From positions 1,240,001-1,304,000 of the forward strand of contig NC_014844.1 of assembly GCF_000176915.2 (NCBI RefSeq): 64,000 nucleotides of DNA, in the 5' to 3' direction. Below are positions 6,930 through 15,502 of this stretch, one piece after another. Every line of letters begins with the position of its first letter. The stretch's first letter is position 1. The notes below the pieces were generated by a model. It was not told the DNA's origin. It worked only from the letters and a program-made list of their open reading frames with translations, and ran no database searches. The position numbers and the translations under genes were made by a program. The stretch comes from Pseudodesulfovibrio aespoeensis Aspo-2. GTDB taxonomy: Bacteria; Desulfobacterota; Desulfovibrionia; Desulfovibrionales; Desulfovibrionaceae.

Positions 6930-8561
6930 TCAGGCCGCGAGGGGTTTGTTGTCGTCTTCCTCCTCAAGCAGGTGCAGGGCTATCTGCAGGGCGCTGCCGT
7001 GACTCAGGCAGACGTTGTTCTTGCCCACCAGCCGGACCACGCCGAGGGTGGTCATGTCCTGGTGGATTTCTTCGTGCAGGGCGATGATGACCTTGATGCC
7101 GGTTGCCTGGAGCCTTTCGATCATCTCGGTCAGGGCGAAGACGGCGGAGATGTCGATGAAGGGTACTTGCATACAGTTGACGACCACGATGCGGGTGCCG
7201 AGCAGCCGTTCGACCTTGTCCGCCATCTGGGAGGCGGTGCCAAAGAAAAACGGTCCGTTGATGTTCATGACGCGAATCCGGAAGCTGCTGGCTTTCTGGA
7301 TGTCGCGCTCAAGGGTGGTGAGCTCGGCTGTGCTGTCGGTGCCGGAAATGCTGATCCTGGTCTGGCGCGAGATGCGCCAGGTGGTCATGACCGCAGCCAG
7401 GGTCACGCCGATGGCCACCGCCGCGATGAGATCGACAAACACGGTGATGCCGAAGACCGTCAGCATGACGGCCATGTCCTCGCGCGGAATCTGGCGAATG
7501 ATCTTGAGCAGCCGGTAGTCGAGGATGTCAACCCCGACCTTGATGAGAATGCCCGCCAGCACAGCCAGGGGGATGTGCGAGGCCAGGGGGCCTGCCCCCA
7601 GGATGACGGCCAGGAGCAGCAGGGAGTGGACCACGCCCGAAAGCCGGGTGCGTCCGCCCGCGTTGATGTTGACCACGGTGCGCATGGTCGCGCCCGCGCC
7701 GGGCAGGCCGCCCACCAGGCCGCAGACGGCATTGCCGATGCCCTGGCCTATGAGTTCGCGGTTGGAGTCGTGCCGCTCCTTGGTCAGGGAGTCGGCCACG
7801 ATGGAGGTGAGCAGAGAGTCTATGGTGCCGAGCAGGGCCAGCGCCAGGGCTGTTCCGGCTATGTGGCTCCACAGGGAGAGATCGATGGACGGCAGGTTGA
7901 ATTCGGGCAAGCCCATGGGTATTTCGCCGATGGTGCTGACCGGCAGGTCGAAGCCCCAGGCGACCAGGGTCATGCAGACCAGGGCGATGAGCGGCGAAGG
8001 CAGCACCAGGGAGATGCGCGGCGGCACCTTGAAGACGATGAGCATGGTGGCCGCGGCCAGCAGCAGGCTGGGCAGGGAGATGTCGGCCAGGGCCGCCGGC
8101 AGATTGACCACGGCCATGATCGGCGAGTTGGCACCCGGACTGCCCAGGATGGGACCGAGCTGGAGCAGGATGATGATCACGCCGATGCCGGTCATGAATC
8201 CGGATATGACGGGATAGGGGATGAACCGGACAAAGCCGCCCACGCGGCACAGGCCAAAGCCGATCTGCATGAGCCCGGCCAGGATGACAACCATGCACAC
8301 CGATTGGAAATCGCCGTGAAAGAGGACCACGGCGGAGGCCGTGACCACGGTCATGGGGCCTGTGGGGCCGGATATCTGGGTGCGGGTGCCGCCGAAGACC
8401 GCCGCGAAAAAGCCGAGCACCATGGCTCCGTAGAGTCCGGCTGCCGCTCCCGCGCCGCTTGCCACGCCAAAAGCCAGGGCCAGCGGCAGGGCTATTATGC
8501 CCGCCGTCAGCCCGCCGAATATATCGCCGCGCAGATGCGCTGGCGAAATGACCCTACGCAT
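6930..8561 (-). CDS. SulP-family anion permease with STAS domain
   Basis: A 543-residue SulP/SLC26 transporter. The first ~400 residues carry about ten hydrophobic segments with family motifs such as DIFGGLTAGIIALPLALAFG and the ISGPTGPMTVV loop. The last ~120 residues form a STAS domain (MADKVERLLGTRIVVVNCMQ, VPFIDISAVFALTEM). Substrates of the family include sulfate, bicarbonate and other anions; sulfate would suit a sulfate reducer, but specificity cannot be read. It begins 31 bases after a single-domain response regulator and is probably co-transcribed with it. Confidence 0.92.
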   Translation of the reverse strand: MRRVISPAHLRGDIFGGLTAGIIALPLALAFGVASGAGAAAGLYGAMVLGFFAAVFGGTRTQISGPTGPMTVVTASAVVLFHGDFQSVCMVVILAGLMQIGFGLCRVGGFVRFIPYPVISGFMTGIGVIIILLQLGPILGSPGANSPIMAVVNLPAALADISLPSLLLAAATMLIVFKVPPRISLVLPSPLIALVCMTLVAWGFDLPVSTIGEIPMGLPEFNLPSIDLSLWSHIAGTALALALLGTIDSLLTSIVADSLTKERHDSNRELIGQGIGNAVCGLVGGLPGAGATMRTVVNINAGGRTRLSGVVHSLLLLAVILGAGPLASHIPLAVLAGILIKVGVDILDYRLLKIIRQIPREDMAVMLTVFGITVFVDLIAAVAIGVTLAAVMTTWRISRQTRISISGTDSTAELTTLERDIQKASSFRIRVMNINGPFFFGTASQMADKVERLLGTRIVVVNCMQVPFIDISAVFALTEMIERLQATGIKVIIALHEEIHQDMTTLGVVRLVGKNNVCLSHGSALQIALHLLEEEDDNKPLAA

Positions 8562-8592
8562 GGGGGGGATTCCTTGTTATGCAGTCGGCCTG

Positions 8593-9000
8593 TCAGCGGT
8601 CGGCTTGGTGTGCTTTCTTTTCCCTTCGGGCCGAGGCGGCTTCAGCCGCTTCGTCGATGGCCTTGATCAGAGCGTCCAGCTCCACGGGTTTGTTCAGGAA
8701 AGCCCGTGCCCCCCAGCGGCGACACTCGGTGACGCACAGGGGGGTGCCATACGCGCTGAGCATGATCACCTCCACATCCGGGTGCGAGGTCTTGATCAGA
8801 TGCAGGGTTTCCAGCCCGTCGATGCCGGCCATGCGCACGTCGAGCACCACGACATCCATCTCCACGCCCTGGTTCAAGGCTTCGAGGGCCGTCCGTCCGC
8901 TGTGGGCCTGATGTATGGTGTAGCCGCGTTTATCCAGGCGGCGGGCAACGGCGTCGACAAACCCTTCTTCGTCATCCGTCAGCAATATGTTCACGGCCAT
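8593..9000 (-). CDS. Single-domain response regulator (CheY-like)
   Basis: A 135-residue receiver with all expected residues: acidic pair in LLTDDEE, phosphoacceptor Asp54 in VVVLDVRMAG, Ser in VIMLSAYG and Lys in AFLNKPVELDAL. There is no output domain. The start at 9000 follows GGAGG; the longer frame to 9048 is unlikely. It precedes a SulP transporter in one operon, echoing the receiver-CBS-DASS arrangement at 1-1148. Its cognate kinase is not obvious here. The C-terminal ~15 residues are charged and rich in Ala, Arg and Lys. Confidence 0.88.
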   Translation of the reverse strand: MAVNILLTDDEEGFVDAVARRLDKRGYTIHQAHSGRTALEALNQGVEMDVVVLDVRMAGIDGLETLHLIKTSHPDVEVIMLSAYGTPLCVTECRRWGARAFLNKPVELDALIKAIDEAAEAASARREKKAHQADR

Positions 9001-9118
9001 GCGTTCAACCTCCGGGAGTGAAAAAAAGACAATCCTGTGTCTGTTCATGCCCAGTATCTTAAATGCGATTCAAAGGGAATGGGTAACAGGTCCAGGAACG
9101 AGCTTTTCAGCATGTCTT

Positions 9119-9133
9119 GCAGGCATGGACCCA
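9119..9133 (-). promoter_or_regulatory. Weak sigma-54-like promoter candidate
   Basis: On the minus strand TGGGTCCATGCCTGC has the GG and GC dinucleotides at correct sigma-54 spacing but only a partial match otherwise. It would transcribe the receiver-SulP operon with a leader of about 105 bases. Confidence 0.3.
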
Positions 9134-9175
9134 TCGTCGATGCCTGCTCAGGGAGACGAGTCTGGATGACGTTAC

Positions 9176-9204
9176 TTGACACGGGATTGATCCTTGCTCA
9201 TTGT
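9176..9204 (+). promoter_or_regulatory. Candidate sigma-70 promoter of the ArsR gene
   Basis: A perfect TTGACA (9176-9181) is followed after 17 bases by CATTGT (9199-9204). The repeated element at 9211-9222 sits right at the expected transcription start, a typical repressor position. Confidence 0.45.
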
Positions 9205-9210
9205 ATCCGC

Positions 9211-9222
9211 GCAGTGACTTAA
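9211..9222 (+). promoter_or_regulatory. Repeated element, candidate ArsR operator (copy 1)
   Basis: GCAGTGACTTAA here and GCAGTAACTTAA at 9602-9613 differ at one base. One copy precedes the ArsR gene and the other precedes the ABC exporter genes, which is the pattern expected for an autoregulated repressor controlling its neighbour (inference). Confidence 0.45.
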
Positions 9223-9238
9223 ACAGATGGAGCGTGTC

Positions 9239-9562
9239 ATGGTGCAACCGGACAAGGCGGCGCGGGTTTTCAAGGTTCTTTCCGTGGAGTCGCGGGTGCG
9301 GCTCATCGAGCTGCTCAAGCAGCGGTCGCTGTGCGTCAATGCGCTGGCCCGGTCTCTGGCCATCACCCCTGCGGCGGTGTCGCAGCATCTCAGGGTGCTG
9401 CGCGACGCAGAGGTGGTCATCGCCGACAAGCAGGGCTACCATGTCCACTACCGGATCAATCCCGACACTTTGGCCCAATGGGCCCGCATCGCCGGGAGCG
9501 TTTTGCAGGCCGATGGCGTGCGCGAGCGCGTTGCCAGGAGTCTTGCCGGGACGGACGGGTAG
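9239..9562 (+). CDS. ArsR-family transcriptional repressor
   Basis: A 107-residue winged-helix protein with the ArsR layout: KVLSVESRVRLIELLKQ, then the recognition helix ITPAAVSQHLRVLRDAEVV and the wing DKQGYHVHYRIN. There is no ELCVC-type metal site in the recognition-helix region, and the single Cys (RSLCVNALA) does not form a classic As/Sb site. Start at 9239 is favoured by GGAG six bases upstream; the ATG at 9227 overlaps that site. It probably controls itself and the ABC exporter downstream through the shared element at 9211 and 9602. Confidence 0.88.
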   Translation: MVQPDKAARVFKVLSVESRVRLIELLKQRSLCVNALARSLAITPAAVSQHLRVLRDAEVVIADKQGYHVHYRINPDTLAQWARIAGSVLQADGVRERVARSLAGTDG

Positions 9563-9601
9563 TCGGCCTTCTCTTTTTTTGCCGATTTTCAAAGTCTGTG
9601 C

Positions 9602-9613
9602 GCAGTAACTTAA
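9602..9613 (+). promoter_or_regulatory. Repeated element, candidate ArsR operator (copy 2)
   Basis: GCAGTAACTTAA, followed at once by the palindrome TCAATTGA (9614-9621 region), lies about 20 bases before a small ORF and the ABC ATPase gene. It repeats the element at 9211-9222. Confidence 0.45.
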
Positions 9614-9634
9614 TCAATTGAGCCGGAGGTTGCC

Positions 9635-9718
9635 ATGAGCATGCATCATCGCCGCAAGGGCGTGGTTGACGCGGGACGTCCCTGTGGATGGAAGGAAGGG
9701 GGCGGCCATGTCCGCTGA
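9635..9718 (+). CDS. Small ORF (27 aa) overlapping the ABC ATPase start
   Basis: An ATG preceded by a strong CCGGAGG site opens a 27-codon frame (MSMHHRRKGVVDAG...), rich in His and Arg with one Cys. Its stop codon overlaps the first codons of the ABC ATPase gene in another frame, so its translation could be coupled to that gene. It has no recognisable family. It may be a real leader peptide or a chance frame. Confidence 0.35.
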   Translation: MSMHHRRKGVVDAGRPCGWKEGGGHVR

Positions 9719-10718
9719 AAACGGAGCCGCCATCGAGGTGCGCGGGCTGGCCAAGCGGTTTGGCGAGGTGCAGGCGGTCAGGCAGGTGGACTTCACGGTG
9801 TCGCCGGGCGAGTTGTTCGGCTTTCTCGGTCCCAACGGGGCGGGCAAGACCACGACCATCAACATGCTCACCGGGCTGGCCCGGCCCGATGCCGGGTCCA
9901 TCGTCATCGACGGCATTGATTGCGTCAGGCATCCCAGGGCGGCCCAGCACCTCATCGGCGTGGTCCCGGACGAGAGCAACCTGTACCCCGAGCTGAGCGG
10001 CTACGACAACCTGTGCTTCTGCGCCGCGCTCTATGGCATGGGCAAGGCCGAGCGCCGGGAGCGGGCGGACGAACTGCTGGAAGCCTTTGGCCTGACCCAG
10101 GCCGCCGGGCGCAAGTTCGCCGGATATTCCAAGGGCATGAAGCGCAAGCTGACCATCGCCGCCGGGATCATCCACAGGCCGAGGATTCTCTTTCTCGACG
10201 AGCCGACCACGGGCATCGACGTGGCCAGCGCCCGACATCTGCGCCAGCTCATCGCCGAACTGCACGAGGCCGGGACCACCGTGTTCCTGACCACCCATTA
10301 TATCGAGGAAGCGGAGCGGCTGTGCGACCGCATCGCCTTCATCCTGGCGGGCAGCATCGTCAGGGTGGATACCGTGGCCAATCTGGTGCAGCCAATCCTG
10401 GATCGGCATGTGGTCCAGATCGCGTGCGAAAACGGTTTCGACAAAGGCGCGGGTGGCGGGCATGACGCCATTTCGGCCCGGCTCAGGGCCGCGTTTCCTG
10501 ATCTCCATTTCGGCTCCTTCGAGTCCGGGGCGATCCGTGTGGAAGGCGACGGCCCGGTACGCGTCGGGCCGCTGGTGCGGTTTCTGGAGGAGCAGGAGCT
10601 TGAGGTGTCCGAGGCGCGCAGGATCAGGCCGAGTCTTGAGGATGTCTTTGTCTCCATCACCGGCATCGAGGCCGACGCCATGCGCGGCGAAAAGGAAAAA
10701 TCGGGAGGCCCGCGATGA
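9708..10718 (+). CDS. ABC-2-type exporter ATP-binding protein
   Basis: A 336-residue ABC ATPase of the CcmA/DrrA/NatA type. It shows Walker A GPNGAGKTT, the signature YSKGMKRKL, Walker B ILFLDEPTTG and the switch His in TTHYIEEAERLCD. The C-terminal ~100 residues form the extra domain typical of drug/sodium exporters. The start at 9708 has a G-rich ribosome site; an upstream in-frame start at 9666 is less likely. It overlaps the permease gene by four bases (ATGA), so the two are translationally coupled. The substrate is unknown. Confidence 0.9.
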   Translation: MSAENGAAIEVRGLAKRFGEVQAVRQVDFTVSPGELFGFLGPNGAGKTTTINMLTGLARPDAGSIVIDGIDCVRHPRAAQHLIGVVPDESNLYPELSGYDNLCFCAALYGMGKAERRERADELLEAFGLTQAAGRKFAGYSKGMKRKLTIAAGIIHRPRILFLDEPTTGIDVASARHLRQLIAELHEAGTTVFLTTHYIEEAERLCDRIAFILAGSIVRVDTVANLVQPILDRHVVQIACENGFDKGAGGGHDAISARLRAAFPDLHFGSFESGAIRVEGDGPVRVGPLVRFLEEQELEVSEARRIRPSLEDVFVSITGIEADAMRGEKEKSGGPR

Positions 10719-11452
10719 AACGCTGGATTGCGTTCTGGAACATATTGGTCAAGGACATGCGCACCTATTACATGAAGCCGCCCAACATCAGCTGGGGGCT
10801 GCTCTTTCCCCTGGCCTGGACCGGCATGTTCTTCATCCGCTCAGGCCAGGGGCTGGAGAGCGTGCCTTCGGTGCTGCCCGGCGTGGTGGCCGTGTCCATC
10901 CTGTTCGGCACCACCTCCATGCTGGCCGTGACCGTGACCTTCGAGAAGAAGAACCGCTCGTTCGAGCGGCTGCTCCTGGCGCCGCTCCCCTTTGAGCTGC
11001 TGATGCTGGCCAAGACGAGCGGGGCGATCCTCTTCGGCATTGCCAACGCCTTTGTGCCGGTGATCATGGCCGCCTTTCTCATGGATCTGTCCCATGTGGC
11101 GTGGTCCGTGTTCGTGCCCGCCGTGGTTTTGATCGCCGTGGCCTCGGCCTTTCTCGGCTTGTTCATCGCCGTGGCCGTGAGCGAGGTCTTCGAGGCCCAG
11201 ACCTTTTCCAACTTCTTCCGCTTTCCCATGATCTTCCTGTGCGGGCTTTTCTTCCCCATCAGCGGGCTGCCCGTGTTCCTCAAGCCGCTCTCCTTCGCGC
11301 TTCCGTTGACGTATGGGGCGGATGTGCTTCACGGGGCGGTCCACGGCGATCATCTGCTGCCGTATGCCGTTGATCTGGCCATTCTCGGCGTATTCTGTCT
11401 CGGCCTGTTCCTGCTCAGCCTGCGCAACATCAGGAAGCGCTGGATCGCCTGA
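10715..11452 (+). CDS. ABC-2-type exporter permease
   Basis: A 245-residue membrane protein with six predicted helices and the ABC-2 family pattern, including the FEKKNRSFERLLLAPLPF coupling segment after helix 2 and the FRFPMIFLCGLFFPISGLP motif before helix 5. It partners the preceding ATPase to form an efflux pump, probably under ArsR control. Its stop lies 57 bases from the convergent kinase gene, with no clear terminator between them. Confidence 0.88.
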   Translation: MKRWIAFWNILVKDMRTYYMKPPNISWGLLFPLAWTGMFFIRSGQGLESVPSVLPGVVAVSILFGTTSMLAVTVTFEKKNRSFERLLLAPLPFELLMLAKTSGAILFGIANAFVPVIMAAFLMDLSHVAWSVFVPAVVLIAVASAFLGLFIAVAVSEVFEAQTFSNFFRFPMIFLCGLFFPISGLPVFLKPLSFALPLTYGADVLHGAVHGDHLLPYAVDLAILGVFCLGLFLLSLRNIRKRWIA

Positions 11453-11509
11453 ACCGTACCCGGTCAGAGGCCTCTTTGGGGTGCCACCCGCGCCAGAGCG
11501 GCCCAGGCG

Positions 11510-13045
11510 TCAGCGCCGGGGCATGCCGGGGCCGGCGTCCCTGAAGACCACGGTCATCAGGGTTCCGGCCTGATCATCCGTGCGCATGACGATGTTGGCC
11601 CCGTGGGTACGGGCGATGAGTGCGGCAAAGTAGGTGCCAAGGCCGGTGCCGTTCTCCTTGCCGTGGGTGACGTATTTGTCGAAGACCCGGTGGCGGATCT
11701 CGGCTGGCACCGGGGTCTGGTTGTAGACCGAAACCCGCTTGCGCGGGCCGTTTTCCAGGCGCATGAGGACCAAGCCGCCCCGGTTGGACGCCTCGATGGC
11801 GTTCTGGATCAGGTTTCTGAGCATGGCTCGCAGCAGCGGCTCCTCGCCCCGGACGGCGAACTGCTCCACGCCGACCACCTCGGCCTCGTCCAGCTCGATG
11901 TTCAGCGACACGCCCAGGCTGGCGAGCAGGGGGGCGAATTCCTCCTCAAGGGCGCAGGCGGTTTCCACAAGGTCCACGGGCTTCTGGCGCAGGGAGTAGA
12001 TGCCGTGCTCCATCTTGAACATGTCGAGATGGTTGCGGATCATGTCGAGCATCCGGTAGCCAGCCGCGCGGATGCGCTTGACGCTCTTGACTTGCTGGTC
12101 GTTCAGCCCGCCCTCGGTCAAGAGCAGCTCCGGGTAGCCGATGACCAGGCTCAAGCTCGATTTCAGGTCGTGCCGGTTGATGCGCTCCACCTCGTCGCGG
12201 ACCATCTCGGCCTTGGTCCTGCGCCGTATCTCGGCCTCCAACATCAGGTTCTTGCGCTCCAGCTCCTGGCCGCTGATCTCCAACTGCCGAGTGCGTTCTT
12301 CCACCATCTGCTCCAGGTATTGGCGGTGGCCGCGCAGTTCGGCATCGCGCTGTCCGATCTTTTCGAGCATGGCGTTGAACCCGACCACGAGCATGCCGAT
12401 CTCGTCGTCGCTGCGATACTCCACCCGCCTTGCATAGTCCTCGTTCAGGGTGATGTCGGCCACGGCGCGGCCAAGCTCGGTCAGCGGGTCGGTCAGCCGC
12501 CGCCGGAAGCGGATCGCCACCCGGATGCAGACCGCGAAGACACCCGCCATGATGAGCAGGGCGATGAGCAGGGAGCGCCACATGGCCGCCCACTGGTCGG
12601 CCAGGGACACGGTCACCACCAGCCAGCTGCCGGGCGAGGCCGAGGCCACGGGCCGGATCACGGTCAGGCTCGACAGGTGCATCTCGACCACCGGCTCGCC
12701 ATTACGCAGAGCCTGGGCTTGGTCTGGGAGTGGGGGCGGCTCGCCATAGGCGGCGAACAGGACGTTCCCGTCCACATAGACCGCTGCCCCGGAAACCTCG
12801 GAGATCAGGGCCAGGGCGGCCAGATCCTCGGTGGCCGCGTCGGGATCGTCAAAGTCCGCTGCCGCAGCCAGGGATGAGGCCATGAGGCTTGTCAGCGAGC
12901 GCGCCCGCTGGGCCGCCTCGCGTTCATGGGAGTGGATGGCAAAGAGCAGGTTCAGGGCAAAGGCCAGCACCAGCGCCAGCAGCGACGTGCCGAGAATGGC
13001 GGCCACCAGCTTGCGGCCCAGGGGGGTGAAGCGGTCATCGTGCAT
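11510..13045 (-). CDS. Membrane sensor histidine kinase
   Basis: A 511-residue kinase. A first membrane helix (about 12-35) and second (about 158-180) enclose a periplasmic sensor region of ~120 residues; a HAMP linker follows (FRRRLTDPLTELGRAV), then a coiled coil. The phosphoacceptor box is INRHDLKSSLSLVIGYPELL, followed by N- and G-boxes (LIQNAIEAS, GTGLGTYFAALIA). It is the last gene of the response regulator-TonB receptor-YfiR operon, with its start overlapping the YfiR-like stop by 11 bases. The likely partner is the regulator at 15503-16213. Confidence 0.9.
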   Translation of the reverse strand: MHDDRFTPLGRKLVAAILGTSLLALVLAFALNLLFAIHSHEREAAQRARSLTSLMASSLAAAADFDDPDAATEDLAALALISEVSGAAVYVDGNVLFAAYGEPPPLPDQAQALRNGEPVVEMHLSSLTVIRPVASASPGSWLVVTVSLADQWAAMWRSLLIALLIMAGVFAVCIRVAIRFRRRLTDPLTELGRAVADITLNEDYARRVEYRSDDEIGMLVVGFNAMLEKIGQRDAELRGHRQYLEQMVEERTRQLEISGQELERKNLMLEAEIRRRTKAEMVRDEVERINRHDLKSSLSLVIGYPELLLTEGGLNDQQVKSVKRIRAAGYRMLDMIRNHLDMFKMEHGIYSLRQKPVDLVETACALEEEFAPLLASLGVSLNIELDEAEVVGVEQFAVRGEEPLLRAMLRNLIQNAIEASNRGGLVLMRLENGPRKRVSVYNQTPVPAEIRHRVFDKYVTHGKENGTGLGTYFAALIARTHGANIVMRTDDQAGTLMTVVFRDAGPGMPRR

Positions 13046-13577
13046 TGTCGCCCCCGTGGTATATCCTGGCCAGTCCCAGCAGCCGGGAGCTGATGTCCAG
13101 GCCCGCCCGCTCGGCGGCCTCCGGGTTGATCTCCAGCTTGAGCTTGCCGTCTGACAGGAAAAGATTGACCACCGCGCCCATGCGCAGGCTGGCCGGGCTT
13201 TGGCCGACAGTCAGAACCGGGCGCCTGGAGGCCCATTGCAGGATGGCCGCCGCGGACCGGTCCGGCGCGCCCGCCAGGACCAGAACATGACAGGTGTCCA
13301 CAGGCCACTGCACGAGCCTGAAGCCGCCGCTGTCCCCGGCATCGTCGAAGTAGGGGCGCAGACTCTCGGCGTCGGTGGCCGCCACGATGACCGGTTCGCC
13401 GTCGGCGGGAGCGGCATCCTCAGGCCAGGTGACGTACCTGACCAGCCGCTGGACGAACAGGGCTCGTAATTGGTCGCCCGTGGCCGTGCGCGGCGATGAG
13501 CCGGGCAGGGCCGGAATCGGGGTGAGCAGGAGTGCGGCGAGCAGTGCCGCCACGAACAGGCCCTTGCCCGTATCCAT
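13035..13577 (-). CDS. YfiR-family periplasmic protein
   Basis: A 180-residue protein with a signal peptide (hydrophobic residues ~7-25, ending near ALPG) and the YfiR/DUF4154 layout: LRALFVQRLVRYVTWPED at the start and VNLFLSDGKLKLEINPEAAERAGL near the end. YfiR proteins are periplasmic modulators of membrane signalling proteins. The start at 13577 overlaps the TonB receptor stop (TAATG), implying coupling; an alternative ATG at 13589 is preceded by AGGA. It probably links ligand status at the outer membrane or periplasm to the downstream kinase (inference). Confidence 0.85.
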   Translation of the reverse strand: MDTGKGLFVAALLAALLLTPIPALPGSSPRTATGDQLRALFVQRLVRYVTWPEDAAPADGEPVIVAATDAESLRPYFDDAGDSGGFRLVQWPVDTCHVLVLAGAPDRSAAAILQWASRRPVLTVGQSPASLRMGAVVNLFLSDGKLKLEINPEAAERAGLDISSRLLGLARIYHGGDNAR

Positions 13578-15502
13578 TAGAAATCCCATGTAATCCTCAG
13601 ATCGACACTGGGGCCGACCTTGAGCGGTGAAAACTGCGCATGCGGTTCGGTGAGGTTGCGGCCGATGAGCTCGATGAGCAGGGCGTCCGTGGCCCGCCAC
13701 GAGGTATGGGCGTCCAGGGTGAAGAAGCCTGGCACGCGGGGATTGGTCGGGCTGTCGATGTAGCCTGCCAGGAGATCGAAGCCGACGCCCTCCCACGGCG
13801 TGGTCAGGGCCTGGAGCTTGAGCTCGCCCTGGGTGCCGTTCTCCGGCATGGAGTCGCCCATGGGGGCCTTGTCCATGCCGTAGACGCGCTGGTCGATGAG
13901 GCTGATTGAGGGACGCAGCGTCAGCCAGTCCGCCGCGCGCCAGTTGAGCAGGGCCTCCATGCCGTAGGCCGTGCCGCGCAGGGTGTTGGCAAAGGTGGCC
14001 GTCATCGACGTGTCGTCGAATTCGAGCTTGGTCAGGTGGTCGTAGTCGTTGACGTACAGGGACAGGTCCAGGCTCAGGTCGCGCGAGGCGGTGTGGCGGT
14101 AGCCCGCTTCGTAGGAGATCATTTTTTCGGTACCCAGGTTTCCGGGGGCGACGACCGTGTATTCGACGCCGTGCTGTCTGATCCGGTAGCTGCCGTCGCG
14201 CTGCCAGCGCGAGTCGGCGCGCACGGCGCGCGAGATGGCCAGCCAGTATTCGTTGTCGGTGCGGGTGTAGAGCAGCCGGGCCGTGGGCTGCACCTCAAGC
14301 TGGCCCTGGCCGAAATAGTCGAACTTGGAGCCGAGGATCAGGAAGAACTGCCTGGGCGACAGGGTGATCTTGTCCTGCACAAAGGCGTTGACCTCGTAAT
14401 AATCCGGGTCCTTCATGTCGATGGACACGGCCCGCCCGTTGGTGAACTCGTCCCAGTTGTAGCGGGTGCCCGCGCCAAGGGTGAAGCGATGCGCTCCGGC
14501 CTGCTCCGCCGCGTACTGGACCTCGGCGTCCGCCGTGTTGAGCACCCCTTCGAGGTCGCCGATGGATGTCTGCTCGCGTGTGTACGAAGTGCGGAAGCTG
14601 ACGCTTGAGTCGAGGCCCAGGGCCCTGTCCCAGGAGAACTGGCCGTAGCCGGTGTAGGTGTTGGTGGATTTTGGGTCATGGATGTGGGGCGTGCTTGCCG
14701 CACTGTCGTCGATGCGCGCCCCGGTCAGCTCGCCCTGGAGGGAGAGGGCGTCGGTGAAGGCGTTGGTCCAGTCCGCCCTGAAGCCGGTGCGGCCCTGCTT
14801 CCAGTCGCTCGACCCCCGTTGGCCGGAGTTGCCGGAGAGCCAGCTGCCGGTGCGGTAGGCGCCGTTGGCGTACATCCTGTAGTGGCCTTCGTCGCCCAGG
14901 GTGTCGCCGGTGCGCAGCGTTTGCTCGAAGCCGGTGGTGCCGAGCATGGTCACACTCTGGTTGCCCTGAGTCTCGGCAGCCGTTTTGGTGATGACGTTGA
15001 TGACCCCGGTGAAGGAATCCGCCCCCCACAGGCTTGTCCACGGCCCCCGGACCACCTCGATGCGCTTGACCGTGCTGAGAGGGACGCCGCTGCCGCCCCA
15101 GTACACCCCGGCTGCTGCGGACGAGGTGACGGGCCGTCCGTCGATGAGCACAAGGTGCTTGTTGTCGAGCATGCCGTTGAAACCCCGGATGCCCACGGCC
15201 CATTTGTCGGTGTCGGTCTGGGCCACATGGACACCCGGCACCAGCTTGAGCGCCTCCTGGATGGTGGTGGCCCCGGAGCGGAATATATCCTCCTCGGAGA
15301 GCACGGTGACTGCCCCAGCCACCTGGCTCAGGGGTTCGGCCCGGCGTGACGCCGTGACCACCTCGACCTCCATCAGTTCCTTGAGGTCGAGGTCCTCCAG
15401 CCGCTGGTCGTCCGCTGCAGCAGAGGTGACGGACATGGCCACAAGGAGCAGCAGTCCAAGGAGCAGAAGCCCAGCCAGAAGTCCCCTGCCCCGGCCCGGC
15501 AT
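13577..15502 (-). CDS. TonB-dependent outer-membrane receptor
   Basis: A 641-residue receptor with signal peptide (residues ~8-30), a plug domain containing EVVTASRRAEPLSQV, GATTIQEALKLVPGV, IRGFNGMLDNKHLVLIDGRP and IEVVRGPWTSLWGADSF, and a beta-barrel ending in aromatic Phe (LRITWDF). The subset resembles catecholate/cobalamin-type or colicin-I-type receptors, but the ligand is unknown. It sits directly after the response regulator gene (stop and start adjacent) and overlaps the YfiR-like gene, an arrangement that suggests signalling rather than only uptake. Confidence 0.92.
   Translation of the reverse strand: MPGRGRGLLAGLLLLGLLLLVAMSVTSAAADDQRLEDLDLKELMEVEVVTASRRAEPLSQVAGAVTVLSEEDIFRSGATTIQEALKLVPGVHVAQTDTDKWAVGIRGFNGMLDNKHLVLIDGRPVTSSAAAGVYWGGSGVPLSTVKRIEVVRGPWTSLWGADSFTGVINVITKTAAETQGNQSVTMLGTTGFEQTLRTGDTLGDEGHYRMYANGAYRTGSWLSGNSGQRGSSDWKQGRTGFRADWTNAFTDALSLQGELTGARIDDSAASTPHIHDPKSTNTYTGYGQFSWDRALGLDSSVSFRTSYTREQTSIGDLEGVLNTADAEVQYAAEQAGAHRFTLGAGTRYNWDEFTNGRAVSIDMKDPDYYEVNAFVQDKITLSPRQFFLILGSKFDYFGQGQLEVQPTARLLYTRTDNEYWLAISRAVRADSRWQRDGSYRIRQHGVEYTVVAPGNLGTEKMISYEAGYRHTASRDLSLDLSLYVNDYDHLTKLEFDDTSMTATFANTLRGTAYGMEALLNWRAADWLTLRPSISLIDQRVYGMDKAPMGDSMPENGTQGELKLQALTTPWEGVGFDLLAGYIDSPTNPRVPGFFTLDAHTSWRATDALLIELIGRNLTEPHAQFSPLKVGPSVDLRITWDF

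Noticed and set aside
6972-8666. A 564-codon plus-strand frame opposite the SulP gene
   Set aside because: Composition (Asp/His/Gly-rich) is that of an antisense shadow; the minus strand encodes a full SulP protein with STAS domain.
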